Of a stretch of 64,000 nucleotides of DNA, positions 15,763 through 24,001 are shown piece after piece. The stretch's first letter is position 1. Each line of letters opens with the position of its first letter. The notes under the pieces were generated by a model, which saw nothing but the letters and a program-made list of their open reading frames with translations, did not search any database and was not told the DNA's origin. The stretch comes from Bradyrhizobium ontarionense (GTDB lineage: Bacteria; Pseudomonadota; Alphaproteobacteria; Rhizobiales; Xanthobacteraceae): NCBI RefSeq assembly GCF_021088345.1, contig NZ_CP088156.1, positions 744,001 through 808,000 of the forward strand, read 5' to 3'. A program made the translations under genes and the position numbers.

Positions 15763-16539
15763 ATGAGCGACGTGCTGCTGTCGGTCGAGCATCTGGCCGC
15801 GACCTACGACCAAGCCATCCGCGCGGTCAGCGACGTGTCGTTCACGGTCGCGCGCGGCGAGATCGTCGCCGTGCTCGGCGCCAACGGCGCCGGCAAGTCG
15901 ACGACCCTGCAGGCGGTGTCGGCGCTGCTGCCGGCGCGCCGTGGCCAGATCACCAGCGGACGCATCGTCTATGACGGACGTGACGTGTCGACGTCATCGG
16001 CGGCGGCGCTGGTGCGTGCCGGGCTCGTGCCGGTGCTGGAAGGCCGGCATTGCTTCGCATCGCTGACGGTCGAGGAGAATCTGATCACCGGCGCGATCGG
16101 CCGCGATGCCTGGCGAGGCGAGATCAGCGCCGATCTCGACCGCGTCTACGCGCTGTTTCCGCAGCTCACGCGGCATCGCCGTTCGGTGGCCGGGCTCACC
16201 TCCGGCGGCGAGCAGCAGATGACGGCGATCGGACGGGCGCTGATGTCGCGGCCGAGGCTGCTGGTGCTCGACGAGCCGTCGATGGGGCTGGCGCCGCTGG
16301 TGGTCGAAGGCATTTTTCGTGCGCTCAAGCGGCTCAATGGCGAGGAGGGGCTATCGATCCTGGTCGCCGAGCAGAATTCCACCGTGGCGCTGCGCTTCGC
16401 CGACCACGCCATTGTCCTGGAAGGCGGCCGCAGTGTGCTCGCAGGGTCGGCGCGCGAGCTCAGGCAGCGCCCCGACATCAAGCATCTCTATCTCGGCGGC
16501 GCGACAGCGTCGCCGGCTTCAACCCAGGCCGTGGCCTGA
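15763..16539 (+). CDS. HAAT-type ABC transporter ATPase (LivF-like)
   Basis: 258 residues: Walker A GANGAGKST near residue 41, Q-loop region with LVPVLEGRHCFASLTVEENL, signature LTSGGEQQMTAIGRALM, Walker B LLVLDEPSMGLAPLVVEGIF and H-loop region LVAEQNSTVALRFADHAIVL. The EGRxxF and MGLAP blocks are typical of LivF, which forms a heterodimer with the LivG-like ATPase. AAGGA lies upstream of ATG 15763. It is preceded by the operon hairpin and followed after 24 nt by the flavoprotein gene. Confidence 0.92.
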   Translation: MSDVLLSVEHLAATYDQAIRAVSDVSFTVARGEIVAVLGANGAGKSTTLQAVSALLPARRGQITSGRIVYDGRDVSTSSAAALVRAGLVPVLEGRHCFASLTVEENLITGAIGRDAWRGEISADLDRVYALFPQLTRHRRSVAGLTSGGEQQMTAIGRALMSRPRLLVLDEPSMGLAPLVVEGIFRALKRLNGEEGLSILVAEQNSTVALRFADHAIVLEGGRSVLAGSARELRQRPDIKHLYLGGATASPASTQAVA

Positions 16540-16563
16540 CTTCACCATCAAAGGAGACCGTTC

Positions 16564-17760
16564 ATGGCGACCAGCACTGCCGCACGCAAGATCGAGGACA
16601 GCCCATACCCGCAGCTCGACGCCATCGTCGAGCAGGTGATCAAGGCCAATGCCGACCGCAACGACCGCGAAGGGCGCTTCCCGCGCGAGAACCTGCTCGC
16701 GCTCGCCGAGGCCGGCTGGACCGGCATCCTGAACGAGCCGCGGTTCGGCGGGCTCGGGCTCGGCCATGTCGACTTCGCCGAGGCCGCCTACCGCATCGGC
16801 CAGGCCGATGCCTCGAGTGGGCTCGTCTTCGTCATGCATGTCGGCGCGGCGCAGACCATCAACCTGTTCGGCAGCGACGACCAGAAGGAGCGCTGGCTGA
16901 AGGCGGACGGTGGCCGGCTGCTCGGCACCTATTCGACCAGCGAGCGCGCCACCGGCGGCCACTGGTGGTACAATCTCTCCGAAGCCTCGCGCGACGGCGA
17001 GGACTACCGCCTCAACGCCGACAAGTCGTTCACGACGAGCTCCGGCCAGGCCGACTTCTATGTCGCGCAGACCCGCTCGCCCGGCGCCAAGGACCAGGCC
17101 GACATCATCTTCTTCATCGTCGATGGCAAGGCCGAGGGCATCCAGTCACGGCCGTGGGAGGCGCTCGGCGTCCGCGCCAATCATTCCGGCGCGATCAGCT
17201 ACAAGAACGTGCACGTGCCCAAGCGCGACCGGCTCGGCGCCGAGGGGCAGGGCAAGGAGATCATCTATGACGGCGTCTCGCCGGTCTATCTGATCGGCCT
17301 CGGCGCGGTCTGGGAGGGGCTGGCGCGCGGCGTGCTCAATGCTGCGGTCGCGCACACCACGGGCTTCGTCCACAAGGATCGCAACAAGAGCCTGTCGGAT
17401 TACCAGGCGATCCGGCAGGAGCTCGGGGCTGCCAAGGTGCTGGTCGAGAGCCTGCGTCCGTGGCGGATCGAGCTGGCGCACAAGCTCGACGAGCTCTGGC
17501 GCGCCGGCAAGCCGCAGAGCGAGATCCTGATCCCGCTGACCGAATTCAAGGTGCATGCGGCCGAGGTCGCCAACAAGGTGGCGTCATCGGCGCTGACGGT
17601 GACCGGCGGCTATGGCTACCACCGCGGCCCGATCGAGCGGGCGTTCCGCGATGCACGCGCGGCGATCGCGATGGGGCCGTCCAACATCATTGCGCGGGAA
17701 TGGATCGGCAAGGCCCAGGTCGGCCTGCCGCTCGAACTGTTCTACGAGGGCGGCGAGTAA
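16564..17760 (+). CDS. Acyl-CoA-dehydrogenase-fold flavoprotein, probable desulfurising monooxygenase
   Basis: 398 residues with the three-part ACAD fold: N-terminal helices (AIVEQVIKANADRNDREGRFP...LAEAGWTGI), the central barrel with the FAD segment TYSTSERATGGHW and FTTSSGQADFYV, and C-terminal helices ending VTGGYGYHRGPIERAFRDARAAIAMGPSNIIAREWIG. Where true acyl-CoA dehydrogenases have the catalytic Glu (YEGT), this protein has AMGPSN. It is therefore probably not a dehydrogenase but closer to the flavin-dependent monooxygenase branch (DszC/SfnB/SfnC types). AAAGGAG precedes the ATG. As last gene of the sfnG operon it plausibly acts on an organosulfur substrate before or after SfnG. Confidence 0.88.
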   Translation: MATSTAARKIEDSPYPQLDAIVEQVIKANADRNDREGRFPRENLLALAEAGWTGILNEPRFGGLGLGHVDFAEAAYRIGQADASSGLVFVMHVGAAQTINLFGSDDQKERWLKADGGRLLGTYSTSERATGGHWWYNLSEASRDGEDYRLNADKSFTTSSGQADFYVAQTRSPGAKDQADIIFFIVDGKAEGIQSRPWEALGVRANHSGAISYKNVHVPKRDRLGAEGQGKEIIYDGVSPVYLIGLGAVWEGLARGVLNAAVAHTTGFVHKDRNKSLSDYQAIRQELGAAKVLVESLRPWRIELAHKLDELWRAGKPQSEILIPLTEFKVHAAEVANKVASSALTVTGGYGYHRGPIERAFRDARAAIAMGPSNIIAREWIGKAQVGLPLELFYEGGE

Positions 17761-17789
17761 CGGCGGCGCGTGGTGCCGCGGCCGCGGCG

Positions 17790-18248
17790 TCAGTCGGCCA
17801 ATTCGGCGGCGTCGAGCGCGCTCTCCTCGCGCTCGGCTGTCGCGGCCTGAGTCTGATCGACCGTGTTGGCCGCCTCGAGAGTCTCGAAATCGTCTTCGGC
17901 GATCTCCTGCACCTCGGAGCCGGCGGTCTCGACCGCTTCGGCCGCGAGTTCGGCGGCCACGATCGCCTCCGGCTCGGCATCGCCGGCGACCGGCTCAGCA
18001 AACATGTTGGGCGCTGGAACGGTCGTGGCGACGAACGGGCGCGGCGTCGGCTTGTACCAGGACGAGAACTTCTCGGTCAGGCTTGCTTCGAACGCGGCGA
18101 GCGGATGGCTGTTGCCCTCCTCGTCGGTGATGACGACCTGCCAGCCCTCGGCCTCCATCACCTTCGCATTGGCGAGCACGATCAGGGCGCTTTCGCGCTG
18201 CTTGCGGATCTTCTGAGAGTCCCGCTCAGCCACCATCGTGTACGCCAT
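17790..18248 (-). CDS. Conserved hypothetical protein with acidic Ala/Glu-rich tail
   Basis: 152 residues, no signal peptide. The N-terminal half (MVAERDSQKIRKQRESALIVLANAKVMEAEGWQVVITDEEGNSHPLAAFEASL) looks folded, helix then a short beta segment. The C-terminal half is a low-complexity acidic tail rich in Ala, Glu and Thr, probably disordered. I do not recognise a named family. ATG 18248 has GGGAG upstream; a longer reading to 18413 adds an Arg-rich stretch that looks non-coding. It is convergent with the sfnG operon (29 bp between stops). Confidence 0.7.
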   Translation of the reverse strand: MAYTMVAERDSQKIRKQRESALIVLANAKVMEAEGWQVVITDEEGNSHPLAAFEASLTEKFSSWYKPTPRPFVATTVPAPNMFAEPVAGDAEPEAIVAAELAAEAVETAGSEVQEIAEDDFETLEAANTVDQTQAATAEREESALDAAELAD

Positions 18249-18553
18249 GATTCTGCTCCCACGCATGAACTCGGGGCGACGGCCCGGAGCGCCGTCACTA
18301 CGCCGCGAGAGTGTGAGCGTCGCTGGGCCGGATTGCGTTCGCCTAATGACAATTTGACGGCGCTTCACGGGTTCCGAAGCCGGTGAAGGAGTCGAAGATG
18401 CAACAGCCGGCAAAATAGTGGTGCAGGGAGACGAGCGCTTGTTGAAGGCGCGCCTCGACGTGTCATGATTTGATTCTGCGGCGGCAACTGCTTCGCGTGG
18501 TCAGCGAGAGCAGCGGGTGAACTGGGCAAACAGCGGGCGAATTGGGGACTCTG

Positions 18554-18832
18554 ATGCGAACTCATCTGTTCAGGATGCGGAACTGGAATGTGGCGATGGC
18601 GGGGCTGGCGCTGGCGATGGTTGCGACGCCGCGCGCGAGCCACGCCTTCACCGAAGACGACCAGCGGCGGCTGTGCACCGGCGATGTGTTCCGGCTGTGC
18701 TCGTCGGAAATTCCCGATCGTGACCGCATCATCGCCTGCATGATGAAGCAGCGCGCCAGCCTGAGCGACGGCTGCCGCAGCGTGTTCGGACGGCCGTCCG
18801 AGCGCTCGGCTTCGGCCACGGTGACCCGGTAG
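18554..18832 (+). CDS. Small secreted Cys-rich protein (GLG1-like repeat)
   Basis: 92 residues: a signal peptide (AMAGLALAMVATPRASHA), then a single repeat LCTGDVFRLC...IIACMMKQRASLSDGC with four Cys spaced x7, x12 and x11. The layout resembles the Cys-rich repeat of GLG1-type proteins (CxxD...LC...RIxxCLxxxxxxLSxxC). Two disulfides in the periplasm are expected. Function unknown. GGGGA lies a few nt before ATG 18554. The preceding 18249-18553 has no gene and must hold the promoters of this and the divergent 17790-18248 gene. Confidence 0.75.
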   Translation: MRTHLFRMRNWNVAMAGLALAMVATPRASHAFTEDDQRRLCTGDVFRLCSSEIPDRDRIIACMMKQRASLSDGCRSVFGRPSERSASATVTR

Positions 18833-19058
18833 GCCTTCACCATCGGCGATGGCGGCGCAAGTCGCCTTGGCCGCACGCTTTCGAACGCAACTCTCTCCGA
18901 CAATTTAAAACAACGATCACGCGCCGCCGATCCGGCACTGCCAGGATCTGCGGCGTGACCATCATCACATCATGAGAGAGCGCGCGGCACAGGCGTGATC
19001 GCATCGTTCTCAAGCGTGGTAGACTGGCGCGGATCAACCGGCCAGGAGTTGACCCGCC

Positions 19059-19649
19059 ATGAGCTTCCGCATCCTCGTCTTCTATGGCTCCTATCGCGCC
19101 GACCGGATGGGCATCCGGCTGGCGCAATTCGTGGTCGACGGTATCAGCGCCAAGGGACAGGATGTCGAACTGATCGACGCCAAGGCGGTCGGCCTGCCGA
19201 TGCTCGACCGCATGTACAAGGAATACAAGCCGGGTGAGGCCCCGCCTGCCATGGCGGAGCTCGCGGCCAAGATCCGTGCCGCCGACGGCTTCGTGTTCGT
19301 CACCGGCGAGTACAATTGGGGCATGCAGCCGGGACTGAAGAACCTCACCGACCACTTCCTCGAGGAATGGTTCTGGCGCCCCGCCGCGATCGCGAGCTAC
19401 TCGGCGGGCCGGCTCTCGGGCGCGCGCGCTGCGACCGCGTGGCACGGCACCTTGTCGGAGATGGGCATGGTCGTGGTGTCGAGCACGCTCGCGGTCGGGC
19501 CGATCGGACAGTCGCTGTCGGCCGACGGCAAGCCCGTGGGCGATGCCGGCAAGGCGCTGGAGCGGGCGTTCCCGCGCTTTGCCGACGATCTGTTGTGGTG
19601 GGCCGAGGCGGGCAAGGAACAGCGGGCGCGCAAGGCGCCGCCCTATTGA
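19059..19649 (+). CDS. NADPH-dependent FMN reductase family protein
   Basis: 196 residues with the flavodoxin-like fold of the NADPH:FMN reductase family: N-terminal phosphate-binding loop FYGSYRADRMGIRLA, a middle DAKAVGLPMLDRMYKEYKPG, the isoalloxazine-loop motif VFVTGEYNWGMQPGLKNLTDHFLEEW and a C-terminal SGARAATAWHGTLSEMGMVVV. Members reduce FMN or quinones with NAD(P)H. AGGAG precedes the ATG. It lies about 1.3 kb downstream of the SfnG operon on the same strand and could supply FMNH2 to SfnG; this is inference from need and proximity, not co-transcription. Confidence 0.85.
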   Translation: MSFRILVFYGSYRADRMGIRLAQFVVDGISAKGQDVELIDAKAVGLPMLDRMYKEYKPGEAPPAMAELAAKIRAADGFVFVTGEYNWGMQPGLKNLTDHFLEEWFWRPAAIASYSAGRLSGARAATAWHGTLSEMGMVVVSSTLAVGPIGQSLSADGKPVGDAGKALERAFPRFADDLLWWAEAGKEQRARKAPPY

Positions 19650-19669
19650 GCCGGGTGGCCCGTCCCGTG

Positions 19670-19702
19670 GAGGGCCGAAGCGCAAGGCGCGCTCCGGCCC
19701 TC
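19670..19702. terminator. Bidirectional hairpin between convergent genes
   Basis: GAGGGCCG (19670-19677) pairs with CGGCCCTC (19695-19702); a short inner GCGC/GCGC pairing extends it. It lies between the convergent stops at 19649 (+) and 19717 (-). No T-run. Confidence 0.55.
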
Positions 19703-19716
19703 GCGCATCATGGCTG

Positions 19717-19980
19717 CTACCGCGCAGCGCTGCTCGGCGTGTTGGTCACCGACCGCTGGCGAGCCGGCGCGCTGGCCGCCTGGCCCTGACCCTGGCAGGG
19801 CAGCTCCATCCAGCTCCCGTCGGGAGCCTGCTGGTAGGCGCGGCACGGGGAGGACGAGGTGGTCTGATCGTCCGCCTTGGGCGTCTGGTTGGGCGTCTGG
19901 GAATTCTTCGCCAGTGCGGGGGCCGCCGTCACGACGACGGCAGCCAGCGAACCGGCGAAGATCATTGGGGTGATCCGCAT
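19717..19980 (-). CDS. Small secreted hypothetical protein
   Basis: 87 residues: signal peptide (MRITPMIFAGSLAAVVVTAAPALA), then a Gln/Thr/Ser-rich mature part with two Cys (PCRAYQQAPDGSWMELPC) that could form a disulfide. No family recognised. The start at 19980 was chosen because it begins the signal peptide; a longer reading to 20043 is possible. Confidence 0.65.
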   Translation of the reverse strand: MRITPMIFAGSLAAVVVTAAPALAKNSQTPNQTPKADDQTTSSSPCRAYQQAPDGSWMELPCQGQGQAASAPARQRSVTNTPSSAAR

Positions 19981-20365
19981 CCTCAGGTTCTCCTGCTCGA
20001 AGCACCGACGTTTCAGAGCCGGATTGTGGAAACTTTGAGGCAAAATGCGCGTCCGGCAACGCCATCCTTAAGCATCGTTTGCCGGTTCGCCGGCCGCGTT
20101 AACGCTCATGCGCGAGGCGGCCGTGCGCGTGGCGACTGTGGCAGGATGTGGGCTGGTGTTGCGCCACCGGCGGCGCTAAGAGCGACGTGACGCGCGAAAG
20201 CGCCCTCACGGCCTCATGCCGCACTCCGATCGGGGCGCTGCGTTCGGTCAACGGACGTCGGCGAAGCCGCCGGCGCTTCGACATCAGCCGCATGGACGAC
20301 ACGTCGTGGCGGCTCGCGCGCGAGCGGGCGAGGGGGGATCGCGCAGGCTTGAAGGCTGTGCGAGC

Positions 20366-21253
20366 ATGAGCAGACCACGATTGCCCTCACTGATTGCGCT
20401 GCGTGCCTTCGAGGCGGTCGGGCGCCGGGGCAGCGTCCGTGCCGCCGGCGAGGAACTCGCCGTCAGCCATACCGTGGTCTCGCGCCATCTCCAGAACCTG
20501 CAGCGAAGCCTGGGCGTGGCGCTGGTGCGCGCGGAGGGGCGCGGCATCGCGCTCACCGATGCCGGGCGCCTGTTTCACGCCGAGGTCACCCAGGCCTTCG
20601 ACATCATCGCCCGCGCCACCACCTCGGCCCGTCCGGCGGCACGTCCCACCCTGAACATCTGGTGCATTCCCGGTCTCGCCAACCGCCGACTGCTGCCGCG
20701 GCTGCCCGAGCTGACCGGCCCGCCGCGCAATTGGGACATCAACCTGCAGCCGACGCTGTCGCATCCCGACCTGCAGCGCGGTGAGGCCGATGCCGAGATC
20801 GTCTACACCGAGGCGATCGACACCAGGGGCGCGCTGATGGCCGAGGAGCTGGTGCGTCCGCGCGTGTTCCCGGTGGCGAGCCCGGCCTATCTGGCGCGGT
20901 TTCCAGCGCTGGCCTCACTCGGCGATCTGGCCAAGGCCGCATTGATCCACGAGGAGTCCACCGAGCAGTGGGAGCGCTGGTTCGCGCTCGCCGGGCATCC
21001 GGAGCCGGTCACGCTGCGCGGACAGCGGCTGTGGCACGCGCATCTGGCGATCGAGGCCGCACGCTTCGGCCAGGGCGTGGCCCTCGCCAACGAGGTGCTG
21101 GTGGCCGACGATGTGCACAGCGGCGCGCTCGTCGAGGTGATCCCGTCGTCGATTCATTTGGGGGCCTACCAACTCGTGGCGCTCAAGGAGCGCTGGGACG
21201 AGCCCGCCATCGTCGCGCTGCGGGCCTGGCTGAAGAAGGTGCTCGCCGCGTAG
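20366..21253 (+). CDS. LysR-family regulator (GcvA-like)
   Basis: 295 residues. An N-terminal winged helix-turn-helix (LIALRAFEAVGRRGSVRAAGEELAVSHTVVSRHLQNLQRSLGVALVRAEGRGIALTDAG) is followed by a periplasmic-binding-like effector domain (LNIWCIPGLANRRLLPRLPEL through LVALKERWDEPAIVALRAWL). The opening 'RLPSLIALRAFEAVGR' is typical of the GcvA/AmpR-like branch. It is transcribed in the same direction as the aminotransferase operon that starts 126 bp downstream and is its most likely regulator. The 320 bp before it hold no gene. Confidence 0.9.
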   Translation: MSRPRLPSLIALRAFEAVGRRGSVRAAGEELAVSHTVVSRHLQNLQRSLGVALVRAEGRGIALTDAGRLFHAEVTQAFDIIARATTSARPAARPTLNIWCIPGLANRRLLPRLPELTGPPRNWDINLQPTLSHPDLQRGEADAEIVYTEAIDTRGALMAEELVRPRVFPVASPAYLARFPALASLGDLAKAALIHEESTEQWERWFALAGHPEPVTLRGQRLWHAHLAIEAARFGQGVALANEVLVADDVHSGALVEVIPSSIHLGAYQLVALKERWDEPAIVALRAWLKKVLAA

Positions 21254-21379
21254 TTGACCCTGTCGCACCGATCCGGGCGTCTGGTGCATAAAAGCCACCC
21301 ATCGTGCGGAACAAGCTGATTGATCGCGCCGGCGCTCCGCCTAGCCTGTTGCTCGACTCTGCTGATGAGGAGATGAGCC

Positions 21380-22657
21380 ATGGCTGCGAACGAGGAACTG
21401 CTGGCGCGACGACATCAGGCGGTGGTCAGGGGCGTGAGCTACGCCACCCCGCTGTTTGCCGACCGCGCCGTCAACAGCGAAGTGTGGGACGTCGAGGGCA
21501 AGCGCTATGTCGATTTCGCCGGCGGCATTGCTGTGCTCAACACCGGCCATTGCCATCCGCATGTGGTGGCGGCGATCCGTGCCCAGCTCGACCGTTTCAC
21601 CCATACCTGCTTCCAGGTGCTGCAGTACGAGCCTTACGTGCGGCTGAGCGAGCGCCTCAACGCGCTCGCGCCGATCTCAGGGCCCGTGAAGTCGATCCTG
21701 CTGACGACCGGCGCGGAGGCGACTGAGAACGCGATCAAGATCGCGCGCGCCGCGACCGGGCGCAGCGGCATCATCGCCTTCACCGGCGCCTTCCACGGCC
21801 GCACCGCGCTGGCCAATGCGATGACCGGCAAGGTGCTGCCCTACAAGAAGCCGTTCGGACCGCCGCTGCCCGGGATCTGGCACGCGCCGTTCCCGATCGC
21901 CGGCAGCAGCGTCTCGGTCGAGGACACGCTGTCCTACATCAACTTCATCTTCAAGGCCGACATCGACGCCTCGCAGGTCGCGGCCATCATCATCGAGCCG
22001 GTGCAAGGCGAGGGCGGCTTCCACCAGGCGCCGCCGGAGCTGATGCGCGGGCTTCGCCGGATCTGCGATGCCCATGGCATCGTCCTGATTGCCGACGAGG
22101 TGCAGACCGGGTTCGGCCGCACCGGCAAGATGTTCGCGATGGAGCACTACGACGTGCAGCCGGACCTGATCTGCGTCGCCAAGAGCCTGGCCGGCGGCAT
22201 GCCGCTGTCGGGCGTGATCGGCCGTGCCGCGATCATGGACGCGGCCGAGCCCGGCGGCCTCGGCGGCACCTATGGCGGCAATCCGCTGGCCTGCGCCGCG
22301 GCGTTGGCCGTGCTCGACGTGTTCGAGCAGGAGAAGCTGCTGGACCGCGCCAACGCCATCGGCGACAAGCTCCGCGCTGCGATCGAGCGCTTCTCGCGCG
22401 CCAACACTCTGGTTCCAGTTTCCGGGCCACGCGGTCCTGGCGCGATGGTTGCATTCGATATCCTGAAGCAGCGCGGAAGCGACGAGCCGGATGCCGAGAT
22501 GACCAAGCGCGTGACCCGCGTGGCGCACGAGAATGGTTTGATCCTGTTGTCCTGCGGCGTCACCGCGAGCACGATCCGCATTCTGGTGCCGCTGACCGCG
22601 TCCGACGACATCGTCGACGAGGGGCTCGCGATTCTGGAGAAGTGTCTGGCCGCGTGA
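21380..22657 (+). CDS. gabT: Class III omega-aminotransferase (GabT-like)
   Basis: 425 residues, PLP-dependent. Landmarks: YVDFAGGIAVLNTGHCHP, the PLP-phosphate region TTGAEATENAIKIARAATG, FHGRTALANAMTGK, EPVQGEGGFHQAP, the Asp contacting PLP in LIADEVQTGFGRTGKMF, the Schiff-base Lys in ICVAKSLAGGMPLSGVIGR, and GTYGGNPLACAAALAVL. These match 4-aminobutyrate aminotransferase, giving succinate semialdehyde and glutamate, but related enzymes use other omega-amines. GAGGAG lies near ATG 21380. It begins an operon with a deacylase and a 2-hydroxyacid dehydrogenase. No adjacent semialdehyde dehydrogenase is present, so the substrate may not be GABA. Confidence 0.88.
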   Translation: MAANEELLARRHQAVVRGVSYATPLFADRAVNSEVWDVEGKRYVDFAGGIAVLNTGHCHPHVVAAIRAQLDRFTHTCFQVLQYEPYVRLSERLNALAPISGPVKSILLTTGAEATENAIKIARAATGRSGIIAFTGAFHGRTALANAMTGKVLPYKKPFGPPLPGIWHAPFPIAGSSVSVEDTLSYINFIFKADIDASQVAAIIIEPVQGEGGFHQAPPELMRGLRRICDAHGIVLIADEVQTGFGRTGKMFAMEHYDVQPDLICVAKSLAGGMPLSGVIGRAAIMDAAEPGGLGGTYGGNPLACAAALAVLDVFEQEKLLDRANAIGDKLRAAIERFSRANTLVPVSGPRGPGAMVAFDILKQRGSDEPDAEMTKRVTRVAHENGLILLSCGVTASTIRILVPLTASDDIVDEGLAILEKCLAA

Positions 22658-22695
22658 GCGCGGCCGGATGAAAGTGTAGAGGCTGGAGGCTTGGT

Positions 22696-23994
22696 GTGAC
22701 TGGAACTGCGGCGGCTGTGCCGAATGACGTGATGGAGCGGCTCGCCGCCGCTATTGATGCCAACTTCGCCGAGCAGGTCGCTTTCCTGCAGCAGCTCGTC
22801 CGCTTCCGCAGCCTGCGTGGCGAAGAGGCGCCGGTGCAGGATTGGCTGGCCGGCGAGTTCGAGACGCGCGGCTACAAGGTCGACCGCTTCAGCCTCGCCG
22901 ATGTCGAGCTGATGCGACATCCCAAGGCGGCGCCGATGGACAGCATCGCGCTGGACGGCTCGAAGCAGGTGGTGGCCACGCTGGACGGCCAGGGCAAGGG
23001 TCGAAGCCTGATCCTGCAGGGTCATATCGATGTTGTGCCCGAGGGGCCGAGCGACCTGTGGAACGATCCGCCCTATGAAGCGATCGTGCGCGACGGCTGG
23101 ATGATCGGGCGCGGCGCGCAGGACATGAAGGCCGGCGTCTCCGCGATGATCTTCGCGCTCGACGCGATCAAGGCCGCCGGCTTCGTGCCCAACGGGCGCA
23201 TTCACCTGGAAACCGTGACCGAGGAGGAAAGCACCGGCAACGGCGCGCTCTCGACCTTGATGCGCGGCTACACGGCGGATGCCTGCCTGATTCCTGAGCC
23301 GACCGGCCATACGCTGACGCGCGCCCAGGTCGGCGCGATCTGGTTTCGCCTGCGCGTGCGCGGCACGCCCGTGCACGTCGCCTATGCGGAGACCGGCACC
23401 AACGCGATCCTCTCGGCGATGCATCTGATACGGGCGTTCCAGGAGCACACCAAAGAGATCAACGCGCGCGCCGCGGCGAACGCGTGGTTCGCCAAGGTCA
23501 AGGATCCGATCAAGTTCAACGTCGGCATCATCAGGGGCGGCGACTGGGCGAGCTCGACCCCGGCGTGGTGCGATCTCGATTGTCGGCTGGGCATCCTGCC
23601 CGGAGAGACGCCGGCGCAGGCCATGGCCGGCATCGAGCAGTGTCTCGCCAAGGCGCAGGCCGCTGACAGTTTCCTGTCGGAGAACCCCGTCGAGCTGGTG
23701 TGGAGCGGCTTCCAGGCCGATCCCGCGGTGTGCGAGCCCGGGAGTGCTGCGGAGGCCGCGTTGTCCGAGGTGCATGCGCGCGTATTCGAGAAGCCGCTCG
23801 ACGTGCGGCTGTCCACGGCCGTCAACGACACCCGCTACTACACGGTCGACTATGGCATCCCGGCGCTGTGCTACGGACCCTACGGCATCGGGCCGCATGC
23901 GTTCGACGAGCGCGTCGATCTCGACAGCGTGCGCAAGACCACGCTCTCGATTGCGATGTTCGTCGCGCAATGGTGCGGGCTGCGGACGGCGTGA
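22696..23994 (+). CDS. M20-family deacylase (ArgE/DapE-like)
   Basis: 432 residues, zinc-dependent amidohydrolase of the acetylornithine deacetylase/succinyl-diaminopimelate desuccinylase family. Metal and catalytic motifs: GHIDVVPEG (His, Asp), RGAQDMKAG (bridging Asp), TVTEEESTGNGAL (catalytic Glu pair) and a late His in GIGPHAFDERVDL. The dimerisation insert (VRGTPVHVAYAETGTNAI to GGDWASSTPAWCDLDCRLGILPGE) is present. It starts at GTG 22696 with GGAGG 6 nt upstream. It probably removes an N-acyl group from an amine or amino acid that the adjacent aminotransferase then uses. Confidence 0.9.
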   Translation: MTGTAAAVPNDVMERLAAAIDANFAEQVAFLQQLVRFRSLRGEEAPVQDWLAGEFETRGYKVDRFSLADVELMRHPKAAPMDSIALDGSKQVVATLDGQGKGRSLILQGHIDVVPEGPSDLWNDPPYEAIVRDGWMIGRGAQDMKAGVSAMIFALDAIKAAGFVPNGRIHLETVTEEESTGNGALSTLMRGYTADACLIPEPTGHTLTRAQVGAIWFRLRVRGTPVHVAYAETGTNAILSAMHLIRAFQEHTKEINARAAANAWFAKVKDPIKFNVGIIRGGDWASSTPAWCDLDCRLGILPGETPAQAMAGIEQCLAKAQAADSFLSENPVELVWSGFQADPAVCEPGSAAEAALSEVHARVFEKPLDVRLSTAVNDTRYYTVDYGIPALCYGPYGIGPHAFDERVDLDSVRKTTLSIAMFVAQWCGLRTA

Positions 23995-24001
23995 CGACGA
24001 C

